Shown here piece by piece: positions 1-9,161 of a DNA stretch of 64,000 nt. Location of the stretch: positions 744,001-808,000 of the forward strand of contig NZ_CP059888.1 of NCBI RefSeq assembly GCF_016469335.1, given 5' to 3'. Every line of letters begins with the position of its first letter. Positions within the stretch are counted from its first letter, which is position 1. The notes beneath the pieces were generated by a model that saw only the letters and a list, made by a program, of their open reading frames with translations, was not told where the DNA came from and did not search any database. The translations under genes were made by a program, and so were the position numbers. Origin of the DNA: Flocculibacter collagenilyticus. Lineage in GTDB: Bacteria; Pseudomonadota; Gammaproteobacteria; Enterobacterales; Alteromonadaceae.

Positions 1-1925
1 CTAAAAAGCCAGCACAAGTCTATTTATTGGCAGGATTTACAGCAGCTAACGAGCGTGGTGAGTTAACCACATTAGGACGCAACGGATCAGACTACTCAGC
101 TGCTGTAGCTGCGGCATGTGTTGATGCTGAAGTGTGTGAGATTTGGACTGATGTTGATGGCGTTTATAGCGCGGATCCTCGTTTAGTTAATAGCGCAATG
201 CTGGTTGATCGTTTGTCTTACAGCGAAGCAATGGAGCTGTCTTATTTTGGTGCTAAAGTACTGCATCCCAAAACAATTGGTCCGTTAGCACAATATAAAA
301 TTCCTTGCGTAATTAAAAACACCCTCAATCCTGAAGCGCCGGGTACGCTAATAGATGATGCGGATAAATCGGGTGATGCAGTTAAAGCGATTTCTAGCTT
401 AGATCAGCTTACTATGCTTACATTGTCAGGCCCGGGCATGAAAGGTGTGGTTGGCATGGCGGGCAGAGTCTTTTCTACCATGGCTAGAAATAATATTTCG
501 GTTATTTTAATTACCCAATCGTCTTGCGAATTTAGTATTAGCTTTTGTACGCACTCTAATGCACTAGAGCGTGCATCACGCGCGCTGCAACAAGAATTTG
601 ATCTTGAATTACAAAACAAACTGCTGCATCCCATCGAATTTAAAAAGAACTTATCTATTGTGTCTTTGGTTGGTGATGGCATGAAAAAGCAGCGTGGCAT
701 TGCAGCAAAATTTTTTGCTTCGTTAGCGCAAGCCAGAGTGAATGTGGTTGCGATTGCGCAAGACTCTACAGAGCGCTCTATTTCAGCTGTAATTAAAGCG
801 CCATTGTGCGAAGAAGCGTTAAAAGTATGTCATGAAAACTTTTTTACTCATGCACTTAGCATTGATGTATTTTTAGTAGGCTGTGGCACAGTAGGTAAAG
901 CGCTGTTAGCGCAAATTCAGCGCCAGCAAACACTACTAGCCGATCGAAATATTAAATTAAACGTATTTGGCATTGCGAACAGTAAACGCTTGTTACTGTC
1001 ACCCGATGGAATAGCGTTAGACAATTGGGAAAGGCAGTTATCAGAAGCTGACTCTAGCTTTTCATTAGTGAATGTGTCACGTTTTGTGGAAGAAAATCAT
1101 TTGGTAAACCCTGTGCTAGTCGACTGCACGTCAAGTGAACATATTGCGGTGCAATATGCAGACTTTTTGGCGGCAGGGTTTCATGTGGTAACGCCGAATA
1201 AAAAAGCCAATACTGGATCCGTTACTTATTACAATCAAATTAGAGAAACAGCACAACAAAACCGCCGCCGCTTTTTATATGAAACCAACGTAGGTGCGGG
1301 TTTACCAGTAATAGATACCCTGCAAGGGTTATTTAATGCGGGCGATGAAATGCTGCGCTTTGAAGGGATTTTATCAGGCTCATTATCCTATATTTTTGGT
1401 AAATTAGATGAAGGTATGTCGCTTGCTGAGGCCACAAAAGTAGCACGTGAAAACGGCTATACTGAGCCAGATCCACGCGACGATTTAAGTGGAATGGACG
1501 TAGCAAGAAAGCTGCTGATTATGGCTCGCGAAGCTGGGCTGCAACTTGAGTTACATGATATTGATGTAGAGTCTGTTTTGCCTGAGGGATTTGATGCAGA
1601 TGGTTCAATAGAGCAGTTTATGGATAAACTACCGCAGTTAAATAATTACTACCGTGACAAAGTCGCGTTAGCAGAACAGTCGCACAAAGTGTTACGTTAT
1701 GTAGGGGTTATTGAGGATGGTCAATGTCGTGTTGCTATTGAAGCGGTAGATGCAAACAACCCATTATTTAGTGTTAAAAATGGTGAGAATGCACTCGCAA
1801 TTCACAGTCATTACTACCAACCCATCCCATTTGTGCTTAGAGGTTATGGTGCAGGTGCAGAAGTCACCGCTGCGGGCGTATTTGGAGATATTATGCGTAC
1901 ACTTTCATGGCAACAGGAGATGTAA
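1..1925 (+). CDS. thrA: Bifunctional aspartokinase I / homoserine dehydrogenase I (5' end missing)
   Basis: Catalyses the first and third steps from aspartate to threonine in the cytoplasm. The reading frame is open from the first complete codon at base 3, so the gene starts upstream of the window. Visible parts are the end of the aspartokinase domain ([12 protein letters not shown], then FGAKVLHP), the ACT regulatory region (about bases 400-860), the dehydrogenase Rossmann motif [11 protein letters not shown] at about 870, and the catalytic homoserine dehydrogenase core. The internal TTG at 27 is not the true start because the family sequence continues upstream of it. It is followed within 2 bp by thrB and then thrC, the classical threonine operon, so repression and attenuation signals should lie upstream, outside the window. 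Family identification is very secure. Confidence 0.97.
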   Translation, partial: KKPAQVYLLAGFTAANERGELTTLGRNGSDYSAAVAAACVDAEVCEIWTDVDGVYSADPRLVNSAMLVDRLSYSEAMELSYFGAKVLHPKTIGPLAQYKIPCVIKNTLNPEAPGTLIDDADKSGDAVKAISSLDQLTMLTLSGPGMKGVVGMAGRVFSTMARNNISVILITQSSCEFSISFCTHSNALERASRALQQEFDLELQNKLLHPIEFKKNLSIVSLVGDGMKKQRGIAAKFFASLAQARVNVVAIAQDSTERSISAVIKAPLCEEALKVCHENFFTHALSIDVFLVGCGTVGKALLAQIQRQQTLLADRNIKLNVFGIANSKRLLLSPDGIALDNWERQLSEADSSFSLVNVSRFVEENHLVNPVLVDCTSSEHIAVQYADFLAAGFHVVTPNKKANTGSVTYYNQIRETAQQNRRRFLYETNVGAGLPVIDTLQGLFNAGDEMLRFEGILSGSLSYIFGKLDEGMSLAEATKVARENGYTEPDPRDDLSGMDVARKLLIMAREAGLQLELHDIDVESVLPEGFDADGSIEQFMDKLPQLNNYYRDKVALAEQSHKVLRYVGVIEDGQCRVAIEAVDANNPLFSVKNGENALAIHSHYYQPIPFVLRGYGAGAEVTAAGVFGDIMRTLSWQQEM

Positions 1926-1927
1926 TC

Positions 1928-2932
1928 ATGGTGTCAGTATTTGCGCCAGCTTCCATTGGTAATGTTAGTGTAGGATTTGATTTATTAGGCGCTGCCATTA
2001 AGCCAATTGATGGCGAGCCGCTTGGTGACGTAGTGACCGCCTCTCTCATAGATAGTGGCATTACTGTGACAACAACAGGACGATTTGCTCATAAACTGCC
2101 TGACGACGCACAGCAAAATATTGTTTATCAATGTGCAGCGTACTTTTTAGTGCAACTTGATGACGATGGAATTAATCATAAAAGAGCAAACACAAGTTCA
2201 AGTGAAAACTCACATGATAACCCATATGAAAACAAGCGTGGCGTGCACTTAACGCTAGAAAAACGCTTGCCTATTGGCAGTGGGCTTGGTTCAAGTGCAA
2301 GTTCAATAGTGGCGTGTTTATCTGCTTTGAATCAGCTATTTGGTCATGCATTTTCTGATGATCAGCTGCTTCTGATGATGGGAGAATTCGAAGGCAAGAT
2401 CAGCGGCTCTATCCATTATGATAATGTGGCACCTAGTTATTTAGGCGGTATGCAATTAATGGTAGAGCAACCCAATAAATTAACCTCCACCTTGCCTATT
2501 ATTGATAACTGGTACTGGGTTGTAGCTTATTCGGGCGCGTCTGTGTCAACGGCCGCCGCGCGCGAGGTATTGCCTAAAACCGTAGAGTTATCTACCGCCA
2601 TTACTTTCGCCAAAAATTTAGCGGTATTTGTTGATGCAGTTCATAACAAAGATAGCCACTTAGCTGAGGCCATGCTCAACGATGTGATTGCAGAGCCTCA
2701 TCGTCAACATTTATTACCCAACTTCGAGCAAGCAAAAGCACAACTGTCATATTTAGGCGTTAAAACGGTAGGTATTTCAGGCTCGGGCCCAACAATATTT
2801 GCCGTGGCGCATAGTTTAGCGCAAGCAACCGCTGCTAAGCAGTGTTTAGAAGAACATTACATACAACATGACACAGGCTTTGCGCATATTTGCCAGATTG
2901 ACGACATTGGCGCTCGTGAAATAACTATTTAA
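1928..2932 (+). CDS. thrB: Homoserine kinase
   Basis: Phosphorylates homoserine to O-phosphohomoserine, the fourth step of threonine synthesis; GHMP kinase family. The start is put at ATG 1928, 2 bp after the thrA stop with AGGAG before it, because this gives MVSVFAPAS, the normal homoserine kinase N-terminus; the ATG at 1907 lies inside thrA. The ATP loop PIGSGLGSSASSIVA (about residue 115), ISGSIHYDNVAPS and the C-terminal GISGSGPT motif are all present. Length (334 residues) is slightly above the roughly 310 usual for enterobacteria because of a short low-complexity insertion at about residues 80-97 (RANTSSSENSHDNPYENK). Translational coupling to thrA is likely. Confidence 0.96.
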   Translation: MVSVFAPASIGNVSVGFDLLGAAIKPIDGEPLGDVVTASLIDSGITVTTTGRFAHKLPDDAQQNIVYQCAAYFLVQLDDDGINHKRANTSSSENSHDNPYENKRGVHLTLEKRLPIGSGLGSSASSIVACLSALNQLFGHAFSDDQLLLMMGEFEGKISGSIHYDNVAPSYLGGMQLMVEQPNKLTSTLPIIDNWYWVVAYSGASVSTAAAREVLPKTVELSTAITFAKNLAVFVDAVHNKDSHLAEAMLNDVIAEPHRQHLLPNFEQAKAQLSYLGVKTVGISGSGPTIFAVAHSLAQATAAKQCLEEHYIQHDTGFAHICQIDDIGAREITI

Positions 2933-3028
2933 TATCAACTTTGCTATGTCATCGGTTACTACGTATTCGGTGGTCATTCTTAAGCGTAAAAAATATAGCA
3001 AAAGATGATGGGGAAGGATTTAAGACAT

Positions 3029-4381
3029 ATGAAATTGGAAAATTTAAAAGTAAAACAAGACGTCACATTTTTAGACGCCATTACATTAGGGTTAGGAAAA
3101 GAGCAGGGGTTATTTTTTCCTAGCAATATAGCACCTATTGAGAATATTCCAGCCTTGCTAAAAGAAGACTTTGTAACTAGAAGCAGTCATATTTTAACGC
3201 ATTTGATAGGTAATGAGATCCCCGCTGAAACGATGAAAAGCATTGTTGAGGCAGCCTTCACATTTGCAGCTCCGCTCAATCAAGTGAATGAGAATACATA
3301 CTGCTTAGAGCTCTTTCATGGACCAACATTAGCATTTAAAGACTTTGGCGCACGCTTTATGGCGCAATGTTTAGGGCGATATAACGCTTTGGTAAAAGGC
3401 TCAGAATTGCAAAATGATACTGAAAACGACGCTCGAGATGGTACTGATTGTTCTGGGCAAAAATTAACGATTTTAACGGCAACATCAGGAGATACGGGTG
3501 CTGCAGTTGCCCATGCTTTTCATGGTGTAGATGATGTTGAAGTGGTTATTTTATATCCCAAAGGAAAAATTAGCCTATTGCAAGAAAAGCTCTTTTGCAC
3601 ATTGGGCGACAATATCAAAACACTTGCGATTGAAGGCGATTTTGATGATTGTCAAAGTATGGTGAAACAAGCATTTCAAGATGATGAGGTTATGTCGCAA
3701 TTGAACCTCAATTCGGCAAACTCAATCAATATAGCAAGGTTGTTAGCACAAGTTTGTTATTACTTTGAAGCAATAGCGCAATTGCCAGCAGAGCAGCAAG
3801 CAGAAGCTGTTATTTCGGTTCCTAGCGGTAACTTTGGTAACTTAACGGCTGGCTTGATTGCCAAAGCGTTAGGGTTACCAATTAAACGGTTTATTGCTGC
3901 AACAAATGAAAACGACACAGTACCGCGTTATTTAGCCTCACAGCAATGGTCACCTAATCAGACTAAAGCAACGTTATCTAATGCAATGGATGTAAGTGAG
4001 CCTAACAACTGGCCAAGAATAGAGGCGATGTTCGAACGCGGTATTATTGCAAGAGAGTCACTAACAGCTGTCGCCATTGATGAACAGTTAACGCAGTTAG
4101 CAATGAAACAACTTTATCAACAAGGTTATTTGTCTGAACCACATGCGGCAATTGCCTATAAAGCATTAAAACACGCGTTAGTAGATGATGAAGTAGGGAT
4201 CTTTTTAGGCACTGCGCATCCAGCCAAATTTAAAGACAGTGTAGAAAATATTCTAGGCGAAATGATCCCGTTGCCTGAGGCGCTCGTTGAGTGTGCAAGC
4301 GAAGCTATTCTTTCGCATTCATTACCGAATGACTATGAACAAGTTAAAGCCTTTTTGTTATGTCGCTACAGGCAGAAATGA
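3029..4381 (+). CDS. thrC: Threonine synthase with replaced C-terminus
   Basis: PLP enzyme converting O-phosphohomoserine to threonine. The start at ATG 3029 gives MKLENLKVKQDV, matching the family; the ATGs at 3005 and 3008 would add an extra leader. AAGGA lies 11 bases before 3029. The PLP lysine is in LAFKDFGARFMA and the phosphate loop in SGNFGNLTAG; TATSGDTGAAVAHAF is conserved. The last residues (CRYRQK after FLL) come from island DNA: a second copy of the thrC tail at 8271 ends FLLS-stop, which is probably the original end. So insertion at 4362 swapped the final codons without breaking the enzyme. An insertion at about residues 126-142 (LQNDTENDARDGTDCSGQ) is variable sequence. Confidence 0.95.
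   Translation: MKLENLKVKQDVTFLDAITLGLGKEQGLFFPSNIAPIENIPALLKEDFVTRSSHILTHLIGNEIPAETMKSIVEAAFTFAAPLNQVNENTYCLELFHGPTLAFKDFGARFMAQCLGRYNALVKGSELQNDTENDARDGTDCSGQKLTILTATSGDTGAAVAHAFHGVDDVEVVILYPKGKISLLQEKLFCTLGDNIKTLAIEGDFDDCQSMVKQAFQDDEVMSQLNLNSANSINIARLLAQVCYYFEAIAQLPAEQQAEAVISVPSGNFGNLTAGLIAKALGLPIKRFIAATNENDTVPRYLASQQWSPNQTKATLSNAMDVSEPNNWPRIEAMFERGIIARESLTAVAIDEQLTQLAMKQLYQQGYLSEPHAAIAYKALKHALVDDEVGIFLGTAHPAKFKDSVENILGEMIPLPEALVECASEAILSHSLPNDYEQVKAFLLCRYRQK
4283..4361 (+). repeat. Direct repeat, left copy (thrC tail), attL-like
   Basis: These 79 bp inside the 3' end of thrC are repeated at 8271-8349 with a single difference (G at 4293, A at 8281). The match stops abruptly on both sides: downstream the left copy continues GTCGCTAC and the right copy CCTAGCG. 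The repeats bound the two-gene island at 4362-8270. This is the arrangement left by an element that inserts at the 3' end of a gene and brings its own copy of the gene tail; that reading is inference. Confidence 0.85.
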
Positions 4382-4587
4382 CAAATTACATTATTGCTTA
4401 TTACATATTACAGCTTTGTTAGGCTGCACAATTACAAATGTAGGTTTGGCACTCACTGAATTAGAGAAAAGATACTTGTTTGAATACAAATTAGTGAACG
4501 ATATGAGTTGATCATTACAAGGTGTCTTTTAAACTTAAGTAAAATATTTTACAACAATAATTTATTAATAGTTATGAGCTAATAATT

Positions 4588-4620
4588 AGGGCTAACAAAG
4601 AGATTTGATAGCCCTTTATT
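4588..4620. terminator. Bidirectional terminator hairpin between thrC and the island gene
   Basis: AGGGCTA (4588-4594) pairs with TAGCCCT (4609-4615); CAAA and TTTG extend the stem past one mismatch around a GAGA loop, and TTATT follows on the plus strand. It sits 3 bases beyond the stop of the minus-strand gene ending at 4623 and about 200 bp after thrC, so it can end transcripts arriving from both sides. Confidence 0.7.
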
Positions 4621-4622
4621 CA

Positions 4623-6779
4623 TTAATTACATTGGGTACTAGGAATACTCCATATAACAGTATCTTTCACATCAGTAGTAACTAAACCTTTAGTGTGACC
4701 ATTTAATGTCTCAGCGGAGAAAACACTATGTAATATTTTTGGTAGTTCGCTGTCAGCATCTTTATTGTAGTTAGCAATTCTCACACCGCGGGCATTAATT
4801 GACACATTCTCATTTGTGTAAACTACAGAACGACAATTAGACTTGTCTTTTGTTGCTGAGTATACATTTCTTAGATTTAACGTAGAGCCAGTAAGAGAGT
4901 TAGCCATATATAAACTGATAGGTTGGACCGCAAGGTTTTCAGTGAGAAGCTCGACATCTTCATGCATATTTTTTTCAAAGTGAACATTATCCAGTGTAAC
5001 ATTTGTGATGTTACCAGCCCAAATCGCTACACCACCAGTATTCTCAATGACCGAATTTTCTAATATCAAACTGCTTCCAACTGGCGTATTGTTTGAACTG
5101 GTTAGTTTGATTGCATGATCTCCATATTCGCTCTGAGCAAAGCGGCTTTGCTCGATATTTAACCGCTTAAAGTGCAGTAAGCCTAACTTATTTTGACTTA
5201 GAGTAATGTTGGCATATACTCCGAACTCTGAAGCTTTAATTAGTATATTATCAAAAGAAGTTTGATCTAATCTTTTGATATCTAAGCCTTTACCAAACGC
5301 AATTAATGCAATGTTTTTAAAGCTTACATTAGAAGTAGCGTTATAAATTTTAATTCCAATACTCTCCTCGTTATATTGACTTTTATCCATGAAATTTGTT
5401 CTTATTTGGAGATCTTTAACTAACACGTCATTTTTGACTATAGTAGTATCACTTAAATCTAAACCAACAATACTATTAAATCTCAATACTGTATTGTACA
5501 TCCCGTCACCTACTAAATGTAACTTCCCATCCTTAGAGTTAGATATTGGCTGGTTGAAAACATAATTAACGCCTGAGGGAAAGTATAGTTTATGACTTTT
5601 TTCAAGTGCATTTGTAAGCATGGAGTCATATCCTTTATTAACATCATAATAATCCAGTACATTAATAAACTCAGAGTTATTTATTTCAGCACTTATTTCA
5701 GTAGAAGCCGTTGATGATACGTTGTTATTGAATGCCCTTACTTTAAATTTATATAAGCCGCCTGTGAGTACGGTAATTGTGGCGGTAGATTTTATAAACG
5801 GCCCGTAAGTTGTTAAAGTATTTGCTTCGTCTCTCGTATCGATAAAATAACTATCATCTTCTCCAGTACTATTCCAGCTAAGAGTTGCATCGTAACCTTC
5901 GATATTTTTAATAACTAGGTTAGTAGGAATGTCTGGCTTTACTATTATTGTTATTTCATTGCCAAAATCACCACACCCATAACGACATGCACGTATTTTG
6001 TAGTTGTATACGCCAGGGGTCGTAATAGTACGATTAATAGTGCCAGACGTGTTGCTTGTTAAATAACTCCCATTTTCCCAAAGTTGGTATGAGGTCCCAT
6101 TTGGCTGATTATTGTCAAATGTTAAGGCGAAACTTTGCCCCCTAACTGAAGTGCTCGGCGAATTAATACTTACAGGAGTGGGGGGAGTTGTATCTAAGTT
6201 AAGTAAAATTCTTGAAGAATAAGGAGAACATACATTATTATTACAAGACTTTATTCTATACCCTCTTAGTCCACTATTGAGCCCACTCCATGTCACTTCT
6301 GTTGAAGAGTATGGACCAAACTCTTTCCATCTATTACTTCCAAATTTTATAGAAATATAGTAACTATCATCATAACTGGTACTGCTCCATTTAGCGGTGA
6401 TAGAATCTCTTCCAGTAATACTTGCAGTTAAGTTTTTTGGTGTTGGGGGGAGTATTTTAATTGTATTAGTTTCCCCAAAATTCCCACAACCATATTTGCA
6501 TGCGCGGATTTTATGTGTGTACACTCCTGCTTTGTTAATAACGCGATAGATTGGGCTAGAAGTTCTACCCGTTAAACGGCTGCCATTCTCCCATAATTCA
6601 TAAGAAGTACCTGTGGGTTGACTGTCATCAAAATCGATGTTGAAGCCTTCACCTCTCACAGCTGTATTAGGAGTAGTGACATTCACGGGTATTGTATTTG
6701 AGTTAGCAAGAGATGGAGCCAATAGCAATATACTTATTAGGGCTAAAATAGGTGTGTTTACTGATAATTTAAATCTCAT
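4623..6779 (-). CDS. Secreted protein with two tandem Ig/FnIII-like modules and a pectate-lyase-type beta-helix
   Basis: I do not recognise a named family member. The start is set at ATG 6779 (AAGGA 7 bases upstream, 2 bp after the stop of the preceding gene), giving a clear signal peptide MRFKLSVNTPILALISILLL with a cleavage site near PSLANS. A longer frame to 6839 lies inside the upstream gene. Residues about 30-195 and 205-365 are two copies of one module: each has an Ig-like part ending in KIRAC-YGCG-FG and an FnIII-like part with DDSY. From about 370 to the end there is a right-handed beta-helix of Pectate_lyase_3 type (short repeated strands rich in N, I and V). Such folds bind or cleave polysaccharides; no catalytic residues could be assigned, so the activity is unknown. 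Confidence 0.7.
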   Translation of the reverse strand: MRFKLSVNTPILALISILLLAPSLANSNTIPVNVTTPNTAVRGEGFNIDFDDSQPTGTSYELWENGSRLTGRTSSPIYRVINKAGVYTHKIRACKYGCGNFGETNTIKILPPTPKNLTASITGRDSITAKWSSTSYDDSYYISIKFGSNRWKEFGPYSSTEVTWSGLNSGLRGYRIKSCNNNVCSPYSSRILLNLDTTPPTPVSINSPSTSVRGQSFALTFDNNQPNGTSYQLWENGSYLTSNTSGTINRTITTPGVYNYKIRACRYGCGDFGNEITIIVKPDIPTNLVIKNIEGYDATLSWNSTGEDDSYFIDTRDEANTLTTYGPFIKSTATITVLTGGLYKFKVRAFNNNVSSTASTEISAEINNSEFINVLDYYDVNKGYDSMLTNALEKSHKLYFPSGVNYVFNQPISNSKDGKLHLVGDGMYNTVLRFNSIVGLDLSDTTIVKNDVLVKDLQIRTNFMDKSQYNEESIGIKIYNATSNVSFKNIALIAFGKGLDIKRLDQTSFDNILIKASEFGVYANITLSQNKLGLLHFKRLNIEQSRFAQSEYGDHAIKLTSSNNTPVGSSLILENSVIENTGGVAIWAGNITNVTLDNVHFEKNMHEDVELLTENLAVQPISLYMANSLTGSTLNLRNVYSATKDKSNCRSVVYTNENVSINARGVRIANYNKDADSELPKILHSVFSAETLNGHTKGLVTTDVKDTVIWSIPSTQCN

Positions 6780-6781
6780 TT

Positions 6782-7948
6782 TTATTCCTTGAAAAATAGT
6801 GTTGTATGAGTACATGTAGTGGGGCTTTTTGAAGCGCATGGTAAATCATGTATGTCTATTATTTCTGTGACGCCATAATTGGTTATATCTGATTGAAAAA
6901 CATTACCACTACCAACAATAGCAACCCCTTCTCCAGCTGCTATATGAAAAGGATTTCCGCTACTAATTGCTTCACTGAGAAACGTATTATCTATAAGTAT
7001 CATTGGATGCATTTGCTGTGCTTCAATGTTTCCTCTATCAGCATAAAAGTTGTATACGTCAGTAATTATTACCTGCTGTTGTGAGTTAGAGTTTATAGAG
7101 CTATTAAATAAGTAAGGGGCGGTAACTGACCAATTACTGGTGTTGTTATTGATAAAAGACATGTCAAATAAGCCGAAATTCTTTATATTGGCAAAATAGA
7201 TAGCAGTACGACTAGTGTTTTCTATAATTCCACCTCTGAAATTAATCCCGACGCCTGGAGAGCCAGGAACACCGTAGTTCATTCTGATAAATACAGCATG
7301 CACTCCTCCATAAACGTTGAAGTTATAGAAGCTTACGTTATTCACTTGATGGTAACTATTTTCGTTAGTTTGCAAGCTTCGAAGTCCAACCGTGTTGTTT
7401 TTCATATATATATCTTCGAAACTGGAATACCACGACCTCTGTAAATTAATACCCACATCGAAATTGTTAATTGAAAGATCGGAGATACGAGAGCCATTAG
7501 TGAAATTAAATAAATCGAGTCCGACTGAGTTTGGAGTAGAGGTATTTGACTCGCCGTCATATGATTCTGGACTCCAAGTTGAATTACAATTAATATTTTT
7601 TAATGTAAATCCCTCTAAAGTGATACCATTTTTGGCTGATAAGCTAGACAGGTCTATCCCTTTTATGCAGCCATCAATTGTAAGTGTCGCTTTATCTCTA
7701 CCATCACCATAAATTTTGACCGTGTTGATGGGAGTTATGGAGTTAGAAAGGGTGTAATTTCCCGTACTGAGATAAATTACACGCTTATTTAATGATATAG
7801 CGTCATTTATAGCGTCATCTGCAGACTTTTCATCATTAACAGCTAAATATTCTTTGATGTTAAAGTGTTCATTATTCGGAACTTGGGCCTTGAGCAAAAC
7901 AGGTAAAAGCACAAAGACTAATAAAAAACAGTGTGTATATATTTTCAT
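6782..7948 (-). CDS. Secreted right-handed beta-helix (pectate-lyase-3-like) protein
   Basis: 388 residues with an N-terminal signal peptide (MKIYTHCFLLVFVLLPVLLKAQ) and then a single beta-helix domain. The region with DDAINDAISLNKRVIYLSTGNYTL followed by VKIYGDGRDKATLTIDG is the usual opening of Pectate_lyase_3/pectin-lyase-fold proteins. Repeating short strands run through residues about 60-350. ATG 7948 is preceded by AAGGAATAAAT, almost the same ribosome binding site as the next gene, which starts 2 bp after this stop, so the two are one operon. The same fold is at the C-terminus of the neighbour. Likely exported and acting on, or bound to, a polysaccharide; the substrate cannot be told. 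Phage-tailspike-like origin is an alternative. Confidence 0.7.
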   Translation of the reverse strand: MKIYTHCFLLVFVLLPVLLKAQVPNNEHFNIKEYLAVNDEKSADDAINDAISLNKRVIYLSTGNYTLSNSITPINTVKIYGDGRDKATLTIDGCIKGIDLSSLSAKNGITLEGFTLKNINCNSTWSPESYDGESNTSTPNSVGLDLFNFTNGSRISDLSINNFDVGINLQRSWYSSFEDIYMKNNTVGLRSLQTNENSYHQVNNVSFYNFNVYGGVHAVFIRMNYGVPGSPGVGINFRGGIIENTSRTAIYFANIKNFGLFDMSFINNNTSNWSVTAPYLFNSSINSNSQQQVIITDVYNFYADRGNIEAQQMHPMILIDNTFLSEAISSGNPFHIAAGEGVAIVGSGNVFQSDITNYGVTEIIDIHDLPCASKSPTTCTHTTLFFKE

Positions 7949-8270
7949 ATTTATTCCTTAAATTGTTGGATATTTTATTGAAAAGATTGGTGCGCGTAAG
8001 CTAATTGAGTTGTTTGATGATGTCTATGGTTACAGAAAATATTTATAAAGTTTGTAATAAAGTTTTAGGGACTATATTAGCAAACATGTTGCAACGATTG
8101 TCTTAGAGGTGGATAGAAATACGTAAGTTATGGCAAATGTTAACTGTTTTATAATCAAAATGACGACATTATCAATTAGGAAATACCTCATCAGTAGAAT
8201 ATGGGATTAAATTACAAAAATGTGCCAAAAGAAGTCTTCAAGTTTATTTGACTTGCTGTGGGGGGCTTTA
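7949..8270. other. AT-rich intergenic part of the thrC island
   Basis: No convincing reading frame on either strand. It must hold the promoter of the minus-strand beta-helix operon, but I could not pick out a convincing -35/-10 pair. No homology to the thrC region is visible until the direct repeat begins at 8271. Confidence 0.6.
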
Positions 8271-8354
8271 CTCGTTGAGTATGCAAGCGAAGCTATTCTT
8301 TCGCATTCATTACCGAATGACTATGAACAAGTTAAAGCCTTTTTGTTATCCTAG
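8271..8354 (+). pseudogene. Right copy of the thrC tail (attR-like repeat plus original thrC stop)
   Basis: Bases 8271-8349 repeat 4283-4361. Read in the thrC frame they encode the last thrC residues and then TCC TAG, ending FLLS-stop. No start codon or upstream thrC sequence accompanies them, so this is a non-coding remnant. It probably keeps the ancestral 3' end of thrC, 39 bp before ung. Confidence 0.8.
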
Positions 8355-8393
8355 CGAAATTCAAGATAGAGAAATAAGCTCGCTGGAGGATAA

Positions 8394-9071
8394 GTGGGAA
8401 AAATAACTTGGCGGGATCTACTCGCGGCGGAAAAAAGCGAAGAGTATTTTCAGCAAACCATAGACTATGTAGAGCAAGCGCGTAATGCAGGAAAAGTGAT
8501 TTACCCTGCAGCAAAGGATGTGTTTAATGCCTTTAAGCTAACCGAGTTTAATCAGGTTAAAGTCGTGATCTTAGGGCAAGATCCTTATCATGGGCCCAAT
8601 CAAGCCCATGGCTTATGTTTTTCAGTGTTACCTGGTATCAAGCCGCCACCGTCACTAATGAATATGTATAAAGAGCTAAGTAGTGATATTAGTGGCTTTA
8701 CAATACCTCAGCATGGTTACTTAGCAAGTTGGGCAGAACAAGGTGTGTTGTTATTAAATACGGTCTTAACCGTAGAGCAGGGACAGGCGCACTCGCATAA
8801 GCATTTAGGTTGGGAACGTTTCACTGATAAGGTTATTGATGCATTAAACGAACATGCAGAGGGGGTTGTGTTTCTGTTATGGGGCGCGCATGCGCAAAAG
8901 AAAGGCAAGTTTATTAATAAACAAAAGCACCATGTATTAGCGGCTCCACATCCGTCACCGTTATCAGCACATCGTGGTTTTTTAGGTTGCGGTCATTTTT
9001 CGCAAACTAATCAAATTTTGCATAATCAAGGTAAAGCAGAGATTAACTGGCGATTGCCAGTTAATCTCTAA
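8394..9071 (+). CDS. ung: Uracil-DNA glycosylase
   Basis: Removes uracil from DNA as the first step of base excision repair. 225 residues, normal family-1 length. The catalytic water-activating motif is GQDPYHG with Asp63, and the HPSPLSAHR minor-groove loop is near residue 183. FLLWGAHAQ is also conserved. The start is GTG 8394, preceded by GGAGGA about 6 bases away, giving [10 protein letters not shown], which matches family N-termini. It follows the right thrC-tail repeat directly, so before the island inserted it was probably the next gene after thrC; now it must rely on a promoter in the island end or its own. Confidence 0.97.
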   Translation: MGKITWRDLLAAEKSEEYFQQTIDYVEQARNAGKVIYPAAKDVFNAFKLTEFNQVKVVILGQDPYHGPNQAHGLCFSVLPGIKPPPSLMNMYKELSSDISGFTIPQHGYLASWAEQGVLLLNTVLTVEQGQAHSHKHLGWERFTDKVIDALNEHAEGVVFLLWGAHAQKKGKFINKQKHHVLAAPHPSPLSAHRGFLGCGHFSQTNQILHNQGKAEINWRLPVNL

Positions 9072-9127
9072 TTAATAATACTTGAATCTTGGTTATCGCA
9101 CGGCGTCAGTGATTTAGCGCTAAAAAC

Positions 9128-9160
9128 AAAAAAGCCCAAACTTTTCAGTTGGGCTTTTTT
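9128..9160. terminator. Bidirectional terminator between ung and the DUF3545 gene
   Basis: AAGCCCAA (9132-9139) pairs with TTGGGCTT (9149-9156), flanked by A and T runs on both sides, so it works as an intrinsic terminator in either direction. It separates the convergent ung and DUF3545 genes. Confidence 0.9.
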
Positions 9161-9161
9161 G

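Larger units (their letters stand above)
4362..8349. mobile_element. Small genomic island inserted at the thrC 3' end
   Basis: DNA between and including the right copy of a 79-bp direct repeat of the thrC tail. Without it thrC would end at a TAG at 8352-8354 and ung would begin 39 bp later, a normal close spacing. The island is very AT-rich and holds only two minus-strand genes for secreted beta-helix proteins. No integrase, transposase or inverted terminal repeats were found in it, so mobility would need an enzyme from elsewhere, or the gene has been lost. Alternatives are recombination between thrC-tail copies, or a decayed integrative element. Confidence 0.65.

Noticed and set aside
27-29. 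TTG at 27 as the thrA start
   Set aside because: The frame stays open to the left edge and the encoded residues continue the aspartokinase family sequence, so the gene is cut by the window.
2941-3123. Alternative frame between thrB and thrC
   Set aside because: It overlaps the thrC start region, has no ribosome binding site, and the thrC frame matches the family.
4287-4511. A 74-codon frame crossing the left island border
   Set aside because: It is the thrC tail read in another frame and has no ribosome binding site or homologous character.
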